The notes beneath the pieces are model-generated. The model had not been told where the DNA came from. It saw only the letters and a program-made list of their open reading frames with translations, and did no database searches. The position numbers and the translations under genes were made by a program. Shown piece by piece: positions 1 through 12,100 of a stretch of DNA of 64,000 bases. Position 1 is the stretch's first letter. The number at the start of each line of letters is the position of its first letter. Source of the DNA: Thozetella sp. PMI_491 (Eukaryota; Ascomycota; Sordariomycetes; Chaetosphaeriales; Chaetosphaeriaceae); the NCBI GenBank assembly GCA_021432635.1, contig MU270015.1, positions 2,834,416 through 2,898,415 of the forward strand, given 5' to 3'.

Positions 1-171
1 TCCGAATCCACGGAACGGATACTCTCTCAAATCACCACTGTTCAAAAGCCCCTGATTTCTTAATCCAAAGAACGGGATCTTCCAAATAGTGTTCGTATGC
101 TCGCCTAGCTCATCTGTGCTGCTTTTGAAAGCAACACTGATCAGTGTTGGTTCAATACTAGGATCCCATTC
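1..171 (-). CDS. Partial coding exon running off the left edge (unknown product)
   Basis: Read on the minus strand, bases 171 to 1 form an uninterrupted frame of about 57 codons with ordinary codon use, including WDPSIEPTLISVAFKSS and TIWKIPFFGLRNQG. It is preceded at 172-180 by a good acceptor (TTACCCCAG), and the frame is closed just upstream of that, so this looks like an internal or 3' exon of a gene continuing to the left. I do not recognise the family. It differs from the TA-rich, stop-filled DNA to its right. A chance open frame is possible at this length. Confidence 0.3.
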
Positions 172-288
172 CTGGGGTAAAACAAAGGGCTAAAACTGGT
201 TCATACTGTTGGTCTGGTCTTCTCTGTATCTGGTGGAAAGCAGTCTAGGAGCTCCAGAGAGCTCTTAAATAGCTTCCATCTTGATCAC

Positions 289-3200
289 GTGGTTGCTCCC
301 CACGTGGCTCCCATGGAGCTTCCAGCTTCCATATCCACAGCGAGCGAGCGCTGCGAATCTACTGTTCCAACACTCACAGTTATAATTATAGCCAGGCTTA
401 AAGATATCGTAGGCAAAAAGATAAGTGACACTTTAGGAATAACTAAAGTATTAGGCGAGCTTAGAGCCAATATTTCGGTAAAACTCAAGGACTAGTCTAT
501 ATGACAGATATATATAGAGACACTAGTAGAAAAAGGCAAGAATAAAGTTGCAAAGGCGTAAAAGGTCTCAGAGAGAGTTAAAGATATTACTAGAATTATT
601 CTATCAGCTAAGCCAGCGGTCAATATTATGTTGCAGATCCCCCAGGCTGTGCTAGCTGCACTTCCCTAGGCTGGTGCTTGCCTTATACTAGAGGTAAGCA
701 ACGACCCCTCTATCTCTGCGTGATATATTAGCTAATATTCGCCAGATCTTATCACGTCCTAAAGAGGCAGTTCGAGCTAACCGTGATAGTATTACCTATA
801 TTATTTCCAGAATGGACTAGTACTACGCCCTGACAGGTTACCTACTTAAGAACAACAACAAAAAGAGCATAGCTAAGCCTCCTAAATCTATTAAAGAGCT
901 GTTAAAAGATAAGATTATCAACCTTTACAAGGCCATTCTCCTTTATCAGATAAAGAGTGTCTGCTACTACTACAAAGGCTAACACCTTAACTTTCTCCTC
1001 CAACTTATAAAATTCAACGACTAGGTAGGCGCTCAAAAGGCCGTCAAGAAAGCCAAATCTACATTTTAGGACGATTAGAATCTGTATAAGGAGGTGCAGG
1101 CAAGCAACCTCAGTGGCAAGCTTGTCAAGAGTGCTAAAAAGATGGAAGCACAGCTTCAGCATATTAGTAAAACACTTGAAGAGTTCATTATTTTGCAGAG
1201 CGATCTTGTTACTCAGCATAAGGAGAAGCATATAGATAACCTGAGCAAAGCTTGCCTCCAGAAGCTTTATATGGTCAATCCGCGGGATAACATGGGGAGA
1301 ATTGTGAACGACAAAGAAAAACTGTTCGACGATGTTTACAAGTGGATCCTTGAAGACGAGAAGTATACTTCATTTATCAACTGGGACGAATCCAACCCCC
1401 TATACCAACTACTGTGGGTTAAGGGTGGTCCCGGCACCGGAAAAACAATGCTTCTGATTAGTATCATCCATACACTCTCCCAGCACTCCGCCGCACTATC
1501 ACCAACTCTTACGTACTTCTTTTGTCAAACTAGAAGCAAAACAGTTGAACCCCTAAACAATGCAACGGCAGCCTTGAGATCCCTTATTTAGATGCTCCTT
1601 ATTCAGCAACCCTGTCTCATCTCGCATCTACTTTCGGATTATGATTCCTCTGGTGGAGCTCTCTTTACCGACATGAATGCATCAGTCGCCCTGTCCCGAA
1701 TATTTAAAAGCATGCTGAAAGAAGTTCAACGGGCATATTTCGTTGTCGATGCCCTCGATGAGTGCAAAGAGGGATTAGAGGACCTTATCAACCTCATCTC
1801 GGATTCCCTGAGACTCTCCAATAAAGTGAGATGGCTAGTCTCCAGTCACCCACAGGTCGGTCTTCTTACTCGGCTCAAGAATTTAAACAGAGAACACCCG
1901 GGCATCGTCCAGAAACTAGACGAGTTAGATGTTCAGAGTCAGAAAGAACGTACCGAGAAATACATTCAACACAAGATACGTGGCCTCGAGGATCCCATAA
2001 CATCTAAATATCCCGAGACCTATAACAAGGACATTTTAAAGAAGGTGGGAGATGAGGTTCGTAAATGAGTAGATGATAACTTTCTTTGGATATTTTTCGT
2101 TTTCAAAACCCTCGAACAAGTATCTGGGGATTTTGCCGATAAAAACATTGAGGAATATCCAACTGGCTTGGAAGCGCTGTACAATCATAAGTTGGCTATA
2201 ATAGGAAGCAAGGAAAAGGGCTATCAGCAATATTATTGGGATGTCTTAATAGGTACTTCCCTTACGTTTAGCGCTCTCTCACTCCCTAAGCTCGCCGTCC
2301 TTACCGCTCTACCACTAAAAATCGACCCGCACATGATTATCAACAAATACAACTCATTTCTGACTCTAACCGAGGCAGACATAGTTATCCCGATCTATAA
2401 GTCGGCTAAGGACTATTTAGACCGTAACTAGTCCAGACTTTGTGGAAAGGCTGTTTAAGGACATACAGATATTACTAAATACTTAATCTATACGATATCC
2501 TCAACACTACAACAGAATATCTATAACCTTAGCTTTAACTTCCAACCAAAGGATATGATACCGCCTTGTTAGGATGACCTGGCTCTAATATAATACTCCT
2601 GTGTCTATTAGGCTGACTATCTCCGCGAGATCCCTAAGTGCTAAAAAGAATTTATAGAGGGACTAGTGTTTAAATTTCTAAAGAAGTATTTCCTCTACTA
2701 GCTTAAGAGCTTAAGCCTTCTCTATAAGCTTCCAGCCAGTATCACTTCAATTAGAAAGCTTATAAATATTATCCAGGTATATTTATAACCCCAGATTACA
2801 GTCCCTTTGCTAAGCTATAATAATCCTTTAGCACTAGCCCAGAGTTGACTTACTTCTTAAAGGACAGAGAAAGATTTACAGCTGCCTATAGATTAATTAT
2901 AGAACAGACTCCCTTATAGACTTATAATGCCGCTCTTACTTTTAGTCTAACACAGAGTATAATAAAGAACTAGTTTTAGGAGGAACGATTACTATTTGTT
3001 AAGAATACTATAAGTATTAAGGCGAGCTAGGATCTCTACCGTTAGGTGCTTATAGGATATAATAGTTTGGTTAGTATAATAGTATTCTCGCTAGACAGCA
3101 AGATACTAGCCTTGGCCTTAAGCAACAATACGGTACAGCTCTGGGCCATCAATGCTATAGCTAGCACTAGCAAATTAAAGAAGTTTATAGGCTATAATAG

Positions 3201-4017
3201 TTGGGTTAGCATAGTAGCCTTCTCGCTAGACAGTAAGATACTAGCCTTGGCCTTAAGTAACAATACGGTATAGCTCTGGGCCGTCGATACTATAGCTAGT
3301 ACTAGTAAATTAAAGAAGCTTATAGGCTATGATAGGAGGGTCCGCGTAGTAGCCTTCTTGCTAGATAGTAAGATACTAGCGTCAGCCTCAGACGATAAGA
3401 CTGTATGGCTCTGGGCCGTTAATGCTATAACTGGCACTAGCAAATTAAAGAAGCTTATAGGCTATGATAGTTAGGTCAGTGTAGTAGCATTCTCACCAGA
3501 TAGTAAGATACTAGTGTTAGCCTTAAGCAACAACACAGTACGGCTCTAAGCTGTCGATACTACAGCTGGTACTAGTGAATTAAAGAAGCTTATAGGCCAT
3601 GATAATTGGGTCAGCACAGTAGCCTTCTCGTTGGACAGTAAGATACTAGTGTCGGCCTTAAGCGACAATACGGTATGGCTCTGGGCCGTCGGTGCTATAG
3701 CTGGTACTAGCGAATTGAAGAAGCTTATAGGCCGTGGCTTGCTTTGAAATCTATCCTTTTCGGAGGATAGGTAATATCTTAAGACTAACCGAGGACTATG
3801 GAGTCTCTCTGGACTGGGCATATCTGCTTACCATGAAAATGTAACTTACACGATATTTGTCAACGAGGATTAGATAACTCGAGACGGACAGGGTCTTTTG
3901 TGGCTGCCACCAGATTATAGGCCGGTATGTTTAGCTATCTTTAATAATATTTTTGTCTTTAGACATGCTTCTAGCCGAGTAACGTTTTTGATTTTGGACT
4001 TGTCAAAAGGAATATGA
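289..4017 (+). pseudogene. Decayed NACHT-WD40 (NLR/NWD-type) gene
   Basis: Relic of a fungal STAND/NLR receptor, a class that senses non-self and signals after NTP-driven oligomerisation. Parts in order: an N-terminal region resembling the NACHT_N domain (about 600-1080); a NACHT domain with an intact Walker A (GGPGTGKT, about 1423-1446) and a Walker B-like VVDALDEC (about 1744-1770); a poorly preserved linker (2100-3030); five WD40 units of exactly 135 bases plus a partial sixth (about 3046-3760); and the C-terminal signature of the family (LLWLPPDYRPVCLAIFNNI, about 3895-3955). Many in-frame stops, mostly TAG/TAA where Gln or Trp codons would be expected, and high TA content fit RIP-type C-to-T decay. 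The NACHT part is better preserved than the flanks: 1094-1591 and 1592-2068 are open except for a single TAG between them. I infer that it makes no full-length protein. Confidence 0.8.
3046..3760 (+). repeat. WD40-coding tandem repeat, 135-base period
   Basis: The string TATAGG recurs at 3051, 3186, 3321, 3456, 3591 and 3726, exactly 135 bases apart (45 codons, one WD40 blade). Each unit carries the same landmarks: a [20 protein letters not shown] strand, then NNTVxLWA. Units are very similar to each other at DNA level despite point decay, as expected where WD40 repeats of NLR genes are homogenised by recombination before inactivation. Confidence 0.85.
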
Positions 4018-5652
4018 TAATAAAATCTGTAATTATTATTTATTTCTAATCTCTCTGCCCTTAGACGGGTCGTAGGGGCCGTGGTAGATTTATAGTCCTG
4101 ATCAATATTTGGGAATATTCGTGAACCTTTATCACAATTCCACACCATATCCCACTATGTATATACGCTTACTTGATCACGTGGCGAGATGTGACTGACA
4201 CCGGCAATTCAACTTATTCATTACCATCGTACAAAGCCTTCATAATCTGCAAGCTAACTTTCGGGTGGTACTATGCGGCTGGGCGTAGGCTGTTGCAGCA
4301 AATGCTAAACGCGTGCATCCTTAAATTTGTTCAATTTTTTTTTTAGGGAAGAGAAAATACAGTACTGTAGCTTCTGCAGAGGTACCGGTACTGTATAAAA
4401 GAAAGTATTGAACTCATAAACAAAAGCACAATCCGATAATTTACAGTCCGATGTCACTACCGGCGCCTACAGTACAGTAGGCCCTGCTAAAAAGTGAACT
4501 AAAAATTAGGCGACGCTCAATTCGCCTTCTACCGTACTGTGAATTAGTTTTAATGCCGAAGCGCCTAAGTTGATACGGTTTAATGTATATAGACATATCT
4601 CAATATAACAATTGCATTCATATGGTAATATGCATGTAATTTGTGCAGGTTCAAAAGTACACAGAGTGCTGTACATTTTCCTGGAAAGAGAGCCACTTTT
4701 GGATCTAGAGGTTCTCATTTTGTTCTCTAATGTATCTGTTAGTGCACAGACCACTAGTGTCAGTGCGCAGATAAGTTTAAAAAGCGGACACCGATTATGA
4801 CTGTAGCATGCAAGGAAAGTGGGGGAATCTTAGATCCCCCCAAGTTGAAATTAGGAGAGTGGAGTTCGGCTTTGGGTTCGTCGAATCAAGCCTACCAATA
4901 AAAATGAAGAAAACACAGCGACGTCACTTGCGCGCGAACCATCGTTGCTTCCGCCACCAGGATAAGGGCGTTGCCCGTTAAGTGTCTCCATAGCTACTGT
5001 AATTCCGTACCAGCCTCCGCGAGAGGTTCTGGCCATTGGCCGAGAAAGCTGTGAACCAGCGCGACGGCTACGACATGTGACTTCGAGCTAGTGATTGGTA
5101 GACGTCACCTATCCTTTTATAGATGCCGCCGCCAAGTCCAGACGAGATCTTGGCCCTCTTGCTCGTCGCCCATCACGGTACCGGACGGGTCGCCTGTGAA
5201 GCATCAACACATCTCCAGACCAGCCCGAAACACGTTCACTTCATACTGAAGAACCCCGCCAATGTAATGGTACAGCAGCTCTACACTAGTCGTGTGCTAG
5301 TTCGAGAAACGTTCTTTAGCAATCCTCCTTCTCATAGAGTGCGCCTTCATATCATGGATAGTAACTCCAACTAACACATCTAAAATATGATCAGAATTTA
5401 GCGATTACGGATTTCGTTATTGGGAAGCTCAATATAGGAGGGTGAATGTATGGATGGACAGCCAGGTGTCTATTCAATCTGTATAGAGGATTATCCACCA
5501 AACAGCTGGATATCGCGAGAGCGGATGCTTGGTGCGTTAACCCTTCTAAGAGTATGTCTCCACTGGAGAAATAATTATAGATAAGGAGAGTAGTGCTTGT
5601 ACATTAGTATCAATGCTTCCGTTAGGCCTCCATACACGTCATTTGCTCCACC
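4018..5652. other. Gene-poor interval with palindromic motifs
   Basis: No gene is supported. The stretch 4351-4560 has several short palindromic CAGTAC/GTACTG motifs. The segment 4467-4526 resembles the terminal inverted repeat of fungal Tc1/mariner-Fot type DNA transposons, though no partner end or transposase is visible. A GGGGGA/TCCCCC hairpin lies at 4820-4843. A single open frame at 5123-5374 (+, 83 codons, starting MPPPSPDEILALLLVAHHG) is unrecognised and could be a remnant or chance. Confidence 0.35.
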
Positions 5653-8169
5653 TCACCAACTCCTTCCAGAAATAGTCTTCTGTTTGGTAGCTGACTTCAG
5701 TCGGGACCAGAGGTTCCCACCTGCCACAGCCGTCCTGGATCCTGTGGCTTCTCTCTCACGATGCTCCGGGCACCGGCGTGGCACCGGCCGCCCCTGTGAC
5801 TCGTAAAAGAACCTCGAGACGAGATAGTCGTGATTCGGGCCTCTCTCGATGCAGACCCACCGCACTGTGGACGACTCGAGCTGAGGCCAGCATGTCTCAC
5901 ACCAGTGGCAGCCAGGGAACTCGTCCGACTTCTTGGAGCTGGCCTTTCGCAAGATCCTGCCGCACAGCTTGTTCGAGCAGCATACCGTGTTGTCAATGGT
6001 GGGCCACCACTCTCGGAACTCATACTCCCCGGACACGATCATGGCGGCATTGCTCTTCAGCTCAAGCTTGGCACATATGCTGTTGCACTTGTGCGTAGCG
6101 AAAAAGAACTTGAACCCTTCCTTGCCGAGATTGGTATCGACTAGCTTGAACCGGTTCGGATCGAGTGTGTGTATCCCAGGATCCGTCAGGATGTGGCCTA
6201 CACCCTGCAGGTCACAGACCAAGAAGGATCCCCAGGAGCGCTCGAAGGTAAAATGGGAGAAGGCCTGTGCCGCTTGGTTGAACCAGTCGTCGGGGATGTC
6301 TTCATTTACATAGGAGCAGTTGTTGTTGTATTTGACGTACTCGCCCTCGATGAACGGCTCAAGGGACATGTGCTGGTCGCCAGATCCAGGCGCCGATCTG
6401 CCTTTCAGACAAGTCGGTACGATGAAGTCGAAGGAATACTCTGCGTCGCAAAGGGCGTTGAACTCGAAAGCAAACGCTTTGCAGAGTGCTTGGCAGCGCA
6501 TGTCCTCGGTGAGGTGGGCAAGCCGCTTCCCGTCCTTTTTGAACGACTTAACTACGAATTTGTTGGTAGAAGCAGAAGTGCGGGCATATGATGCGTAGCG
6601 CAATGCGCCTTGAGCGAACGACCTCGATCGTCGATGGAGGGTGAGCTCCGCAATGCTCATCTTGATATTATCGTCGTCCGCCATCATTTCGTTGAGCGTG
6701 CTCGCACCATGCACTCCCACGTTAGGCGAAAAACCTTCCACTGTGAGTGTTTCGTCCAACCAGCCGGGGGTATCCCACTCCGCCGGGATCTCTTCGAGAG
6801 ACACTTCCTTCGCCTCAACCTCATCCTCGTCGATGACCTCGAGCCATGAGGACATTTTGTTATCTGTAGTCGTGCGGGTCTTGCTTGCCGATGCAGACAT
6901 ACGAACCGCAGTTCGCGAGGCTGATGTAGTGACACTTCGAACAACTAAATGCCGCAGTGCACTATATGATGTGCCAAGCTCTAGCTCTTCGAACGCCTGA
7001 ACCGCCTGTGCAGTACGCTTGGAGCTTCCTCTGCTAGCTGCTGCTGCGCATTCCTCACATGCTTGTATGTAGTACTTATTGGTCTTAAGGAGTTTGCACT
7101 CCGCAGAAGCGGCCGCGTACGGGCGTAAGAACTCATATGCCATGCGGTCGGTATAGCTGTTGATGCGGAGCAGAGCATAGTTCAGGTTTAGGCCGATCAT
7201 CTGTTTGAGCAGGGGTTCGTGAGTAAGATGGTGCGGCTCGCTCCCCGGTTCGGGGTAGTCATCATGCTCCTCGGCCAAGTCGTTCAATGTACGACCATGC
7301 GGCGGAGCGTCGGCGATATGGATAATACACCGGGTTTGCTGTCGCCACGACGCATTGATTGCCTTCCGAATCCCACCTAGGATGTCTTCTGGCGTGTCAG
7401 CTCCACCAGTGGCGACGAGGCGGTCAAGGAACGCGTGCACTGCATCGACAGACGAGGTAAAGTCGAGGAACTCGATGTTGGGGTTGTCTCCATGGTCCTT
7501 GTATCCGACAACAGCAATTCGGACCTCAGCTTGGCCAAGGAATGCAGCTTTGATATCCCTGGTAATGCTTTTGACCTGTTCCTTAGCCGCGGTGATATAA
7601 CTGGCCATAGATCCTGTGGTATCCATGAGGAATAGTAAATCTGTGGAGCAGGCCTCCTTAAACATTCCTTCCGTGGAGCGCTTCTTCAGCTCGTCGCCTG
7701 CAACTTTGATATCTTGTTTCAGCTCGCGGAGCCGTCGCTTCATTTCCGAATTGGTTATACCGCCCTCGTACTTCGGTGGATCATGGTTATCGTGTTCCTC
7801 TATGGAGTACGGACGTTTTTCTGATGTCGCATCCCACTCTCTGTGTTCTTCGACTCCCTTCTCATCGCTCTCACATACGACAGCACTATGCGGCTCGCGG
7901 TCCCGGGAGACACTAACCGAACTTCGCGAGCCGGCTCCATTTCCTGTATGACGGGACTCTGCGGGCGAGGCCGGGCCTGCAGAAGAGGCCCAGTGACTTT
8001 CGGCGGGCGTGTACGGAGGCAGGTCGGTTGAAGTTGAGGAGACGGACGAGGGCGGATGAGCAATTGTCGAGCGTAACATTGCATCGGCTAACGACAGTAT
8101 ATCATCTCGCGCAGCACTGGATCGGGTCATAGATCCGGGCTCCGAGTAGGCTGGAGGAGAAGTAGACAT
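5653..8169 (-). CDS. VWA domain/alpha-kinase protein (VWKA-like)
   Basis: Single-exon gene of 838 codons. After a Ser/Pro-rich N-terminus (1-140) comes a short helix and a von Willebrand A domain (about 175-350) with an intact MIDAS start DTTGS (183-187) and the GGADTPED loop. An atypical alpha-kinase domain follows (about 505-705): ATP-site Lys in FVVKSF (541), DLQGV (653-657), LTDPGI (661-666) and the zinc motif HKCNSIC (693-699). The tail (about 725-780) is Cys-rich (CCSNKLCG, then CHWCETCW) and looks like a second zinc-binding fold. Family knowledge: VWKA kinases of Dictyostelium and fungi combine VWA and alpha-kinase domains and phosphorylate Thr/Ser; the substrate here is unknown. It is divergent from the ankyrin gene at 9184, about 1 kb away. 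The start is the first ATG of the frame. Confidence 0.88.
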   Translation of the reverse strand: MSTSPPAYSEPGSMTRSSAARDDILSLADAMLRSTIAHPPSSVSSTSTDLPPYTPAESHWASSAGPASPAESRHTGNGAGSRSSVSVSRDREPHSAVVCESDEKGVEEHREWDATSEKRPYSIEEHDNHDPPKYEGGITNSEMKRRLRELKQDIKVAGDELKKRSTEGMFKEACSTDLLFLMDTTGSMASYITAAKEQVKSITRDIKAAFLGQAEVRIAVVGYKDHGDNPNIEFLDFTSSVDAVHAFLDRLVATGGADTPEDILGGIRKAINASWRQQTRCIIHIADAPPHGRTLNDLAEEHDDYPEPGSEPHHLTHEPLLKQMIGLNLNYALLRINSYTDRMAYEFLRPYAAASAECKLLKTNKYYIQACEECAAAASRGSSKRTAQAVQAFEELELGTSYSALRHLVVRSVTTSASRTAVRMSASASKTRTTTDNKMSSWLEVIDEDEVEAKEVSLEEIPAEWDTPGWLDETLTVEGFSPNVGVHGASTLNEMMADDDNIKMSIAELTLHRRSRSFAQGALRYASYARTSASTNKFVVKSFKKDGKRLAHLTEDMRCQALCKAFAFEFNALCDAEYSFDFIVPTCLKGRSAPGSGDQHMSLEPFIEGEYVKYNNNCSYVNEDIPDDWFNQAAQAFSHFTFERSWGSFLVCDLQGVGHILTDPGIHTLDPNRFKLVDTNLGKEGFKFFFATHKCNSICAKLELKSNAAMIVSGEYEFREWWPTIDNTVCCSNKLCGRILRKASSKKSDEFPGCHWCETCWPQLESSTVRWVCIERGPNHDYLVSRFFYESQGRPVPRRCPEHREREATGSRTAVAGGNLWSRLKSATKQKTISGRSW

Positions 8170-9183
8170 AGTGAAGCGATGCTGAACTAGTAGCTAGACG
8201 TTGGAGTTCTCGGGCCAGGGTCAGTTGTAATACGCTGGTAATATTAACGACTGGGGAATTCCCAAGTCAACGACAACTGGGAAAATAATATTTGGGGTTG
8301 CTATCTCTGCCGGATTCCTGTTACCATTGCCGGCAAAGCTCTTCTTATGCACCGCGCGGCTCGGGGACCCGGGGTTAGAGTTGACATCCACCGGCCGGAG
8401 CGCTTCGGTGTGCAAGTCAGTAAGCCTTGGTTTTTCAGCATTTTGAGTAGGCATAAATCAACCGCGAAGCGCCGCAAACCACAGCCAAAACTTCGTTTCG
8501 GTTTGCCTAGGCCATCATAACTGCCGATCCAGTGAGTCTGCCTTCCAGCTTGTTAACTCGGTGGACGAAAGGAGCGATGATAGTGGGGCTAGCTGAAGTA
8601 CAAGTACACGTGCAAAGGCTCATCGGGTCAGCACGTCTGTCGACCGAAATCCTTGATTGGCTTGTAGTGCGAAGCTAATGCTCGGCTATTCCCGATTCCT
8701 ATGCTCGGTGTGTCTAAATCTATAAGATAACAGCTCATGCATGCCTGCGTTGTGTGCCGGAACCATGGCCTCCATCCGATATGCCAAGTTCGTGGCGGAG
8801 ACACAAAGTGGTCCATGTGAACGACCGTTTGTGGCGCTGCACAGGTAGGCGCCGACGAACTGTCTTACCGAGACGCACTCCCACTAACACAAGATAAGCC
8901 CTGTCCAAATTCTGACCAATCGCCAAGGCACTTAGGCACATTGGCATTTTGGCGAGCCTGATTTGGTGGGTGACTACCTTAAACCATGGCGCATCCATTA
9001 GCAAAGAGGCCGCTGAGGCTCATCAGCAAACAGTAGCCCAGTCGGTGCTCCGTTTCTTCGTACTACCCCGCCGGGTCAGAAAGAACGGCCACACTCTCTC
9101 TTTATATCAAATCATTCGTTTTTCTGGGCTAATGCAAATTTTGACTGGATTGCATCTCCCCGGAAGTATGCAAACCCGCAAAC
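8170..9183. promoter_or_regulatory. Shared 5' region of the VWA-kinase and ankyrin genes
   Basis: About 1 kb between two diverging start codons, with no convincing coding frame. It should hold both promoters. I see no clear TATA box; TTTATATC near 9101 is a weak candidate for the ankyrin gene, about 80 bases before its ATG. Confidence 0.4.
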
Positions 9184-12100
9184 ATGGAGCAAGTTGCGGC
9201 TAGCCCTCGAGTCCAGCGGTTCCTTGGTAGGATTGGCCTCAACCCAGGGCAGAGGGTTGAAAGACTTGGGAAACCGCCCGCTCAGTCCTTCGATGATGTT
9301 TCATCCGATCACCAAGAAGTAGCTCGATCGTTTCTTGTCCAGCAGCGGATCAATAATCCAGACTACCGGGCGCCCGTGAAGCAGATACGCCATCACTTCA
9401 GGACAAAGAAACAGCGGGAATCCGCATGCAATGACGACAACTGGAGTTTCACGACACACGAGGTGGCCAGGGCATTACATGCTCTACTCTTGTGCGAACC
9501 ACTGCCGGATCCTGGTGTTGCCTGGGCACTGCTATCCCACGTAGCTGGAATCTCACTTAGCGAGCTCTGGCATCACTATGTAGATCCGAGCCTGGAGAAA
9601 AGGACAAAGAAGCGCGCCGAAACGAGGGCAGAGACCGTTCATCTACCAGATATTCCGTGGCTCGATAAGGTGGCATATCACAACAACATCGACTACATCC
9701 GCCTCCTCTGCCAGGTCGCGCCAGGGCAATATACCTTGGATCACGCATTTCGCATCTGTTTCTCAAATCGCTCAATCGAGGGTATGCGTGTGATGCTCAG
9801 CTTCGGTGCTACAACATCTGCCTGCCAGGAACAGATCACAGGCCATGTCGGGCTACAGGATCTTGAACTAGCGACACTTCTATTATCAGCCCCTACCTCG
9901 ATGACCACCGAAGCCTGGCGGTACCTCGTTAAAGAAGAAATCACCAAATCGGATCGAACATTAGGTGTCTCCCTCGATATCCTGCTAGCTGTATTTGCGA
10001 CCCGGCCCGAGATTAGATGCGGGTCGCTCCTTCTTCAAGCCATACGATCGCAGAACCTTGAGGCGGCCGCAATTCTTCTTGCTTATCACGAGTCTAATGA
10101 GGCGATTCATGACATAGAGAGTATAGATGTCTGCACATTGGCGTCGCACGTTCAAGATCACCATCGTCGATACTTGTTTTTCACACTACTCGCCGATGCC
10201 GGACTCGTTGTAGACTGCCCGGCTCTCCGCGCGGAGCTGCTCAAAGATCTCGACGGTGGCCAAATTTCTCTCGCTAAAATCCTCGTCAAGGCTCGTGTTG
10301 TCCTTGACAAGGAGCCCTACAACGCAGTGTCTTGGGCTGTCTCACAACTGGACTTTTATGCTCTCGAGTTACTACAGAGCGGCAATTGTTCCGAACCCAT
10401 AGGTCTCGCAGGCAAGGCTGTGCCCGAGTCTACCTCCGAGCTCGCCAGAATCCGACTAATAAACATATTTAACCGTATGGGCGCCGATCAGGCGTCCTTC
10501 AGTCCTCATCTAGTTTGCGCCGTGATCAAGAAGCACCGGCGTCTCATTCCCATCTTACTTGACTACGGGGCATCGGTTGAGTTTGACAGCGCCGCTGCTA
10601 TACATAAAGCCATAGAAATGGCGAATTTTGAGATTCTCAGCACCTTGCTCCAGAGTAGCTGCCAACCGGCCATCCTTGCAACCACACTAAACACGGCAAT
10701 GAATCTACGATCCAGGGCGAGCCGGCTAAGGGCAATGACGGCGATATTGGAGAAAGGCATCCGTGCTGAGGATCTCAGCGTCCATCTACGAATGGCCGTA
10801 TCCGAAGGCAGCCGTGTTGATTTAGAGTTAGTCCAGCTTCTGATACGACATAATGCGCCAATAGACGGTCCCGGCGACGACGAAGGAAATCCTGTCTTGG
10901 TGGCAACGAGGAGGTGCAATATCCGCGTGCTTGGCATGTTGTGCGAAGTGCCCCTACAGCAGCCAACGTTGTCTAAGGCCGTTTCCATTGCTGTCGGCTT
11001 GTTGAGCGCTCGCGATTACGAAACAGTTTTGAGCATGACGAGGCTGCTCCTAGAGAAAGGGGCTTCTGGTCCGGCGGTCCATCAAGCGCTCGTCGATGCG
11101 TGTCAACTGGATGATGCCGACTTCGAGATCTCGCGTGTCTTGGTCGAGCATGGCGCCGATGCAAATTTTCTTGCAGGAACTTCCTTTTCTGTCGCTATCA
11201 GAGGGAGGCAGTTACAGCTACTTAAAATCTTGTGCAAGTCGTGCCAACCGGACTTGTCAAGCCTTAAGTCGGTTTTCTGTACTGCTACCGACGTCAAGTA
11301 CTACGATCTACAAATACTTGACCTACTACTCGCCTCCGCACCCTCTTCCGCCACTATTCTCAACGTGAAAGAGAGGATTTCAGAACTTTTGGGCCATCCA
11401 AGCTTAGGCGAGATGATACCCTGTTTTCTCCGGCATGGTCTGAACGTCAATATCGGAGAAGGCATGCTCCTTTGCTCCGCGGTCCGCGCCAATGATGCTC
11501 ATCTTCTCAACACCCTTCTTTCTACAGACCCGAGTGCTACTTCTTTAACAGCCGCATTTGAAAATGCGGTCTTACTCGAACATAGAGATGTTAGCCTAGA
11601 AATGATGAGGCTACTCTTGGAGAAAGCTGGTCAGGTCGAGATAGGACAGTCCAGAGCTCTATTACACGAAACCGAGGTGGCAGTTAGTGGTGACTCTACC
11701 GGTCTCCGAATGCTCCTCCGCCACAACGCCCGGGTTGATTTCGGTGACGGAAAATCCGTCCAAGATGCGGCGGTAGTGGGATCTGTTGAAGTTCTTGAAC
11801 TATTGTTAGCATCCGGAGCCTCGAATGAGACGGTTGAGCGAGCGTTCCTTGCTGTATCATCTTCCACCATGACTATGGAGACTCGCAAGAGTATATTTGC
11901 GCGGCTTCTTACGTCCAGCGACGAAATATCCTCCGATACCCTCTCTAAAGCATTGTCGGAGTCTATTGCAAGCAATCCGAATAGCCCAGAGACACCAGAA
12001 TTTCTCATTGGACACGGTGCCAAAGCCGACTTTGAGACACTGCGACTGGCGCAAAGTATATGTTCTGAGGACATATTCGTGATGCTCGCAGGCAATGCTA

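Noticed and set aside
5697-7951. Numerous 60-140 codon frames on both strands
   Set aside because: They lie wholly within the VWA/alpha-kinase gene, whose frame carries all recognisable motifs.
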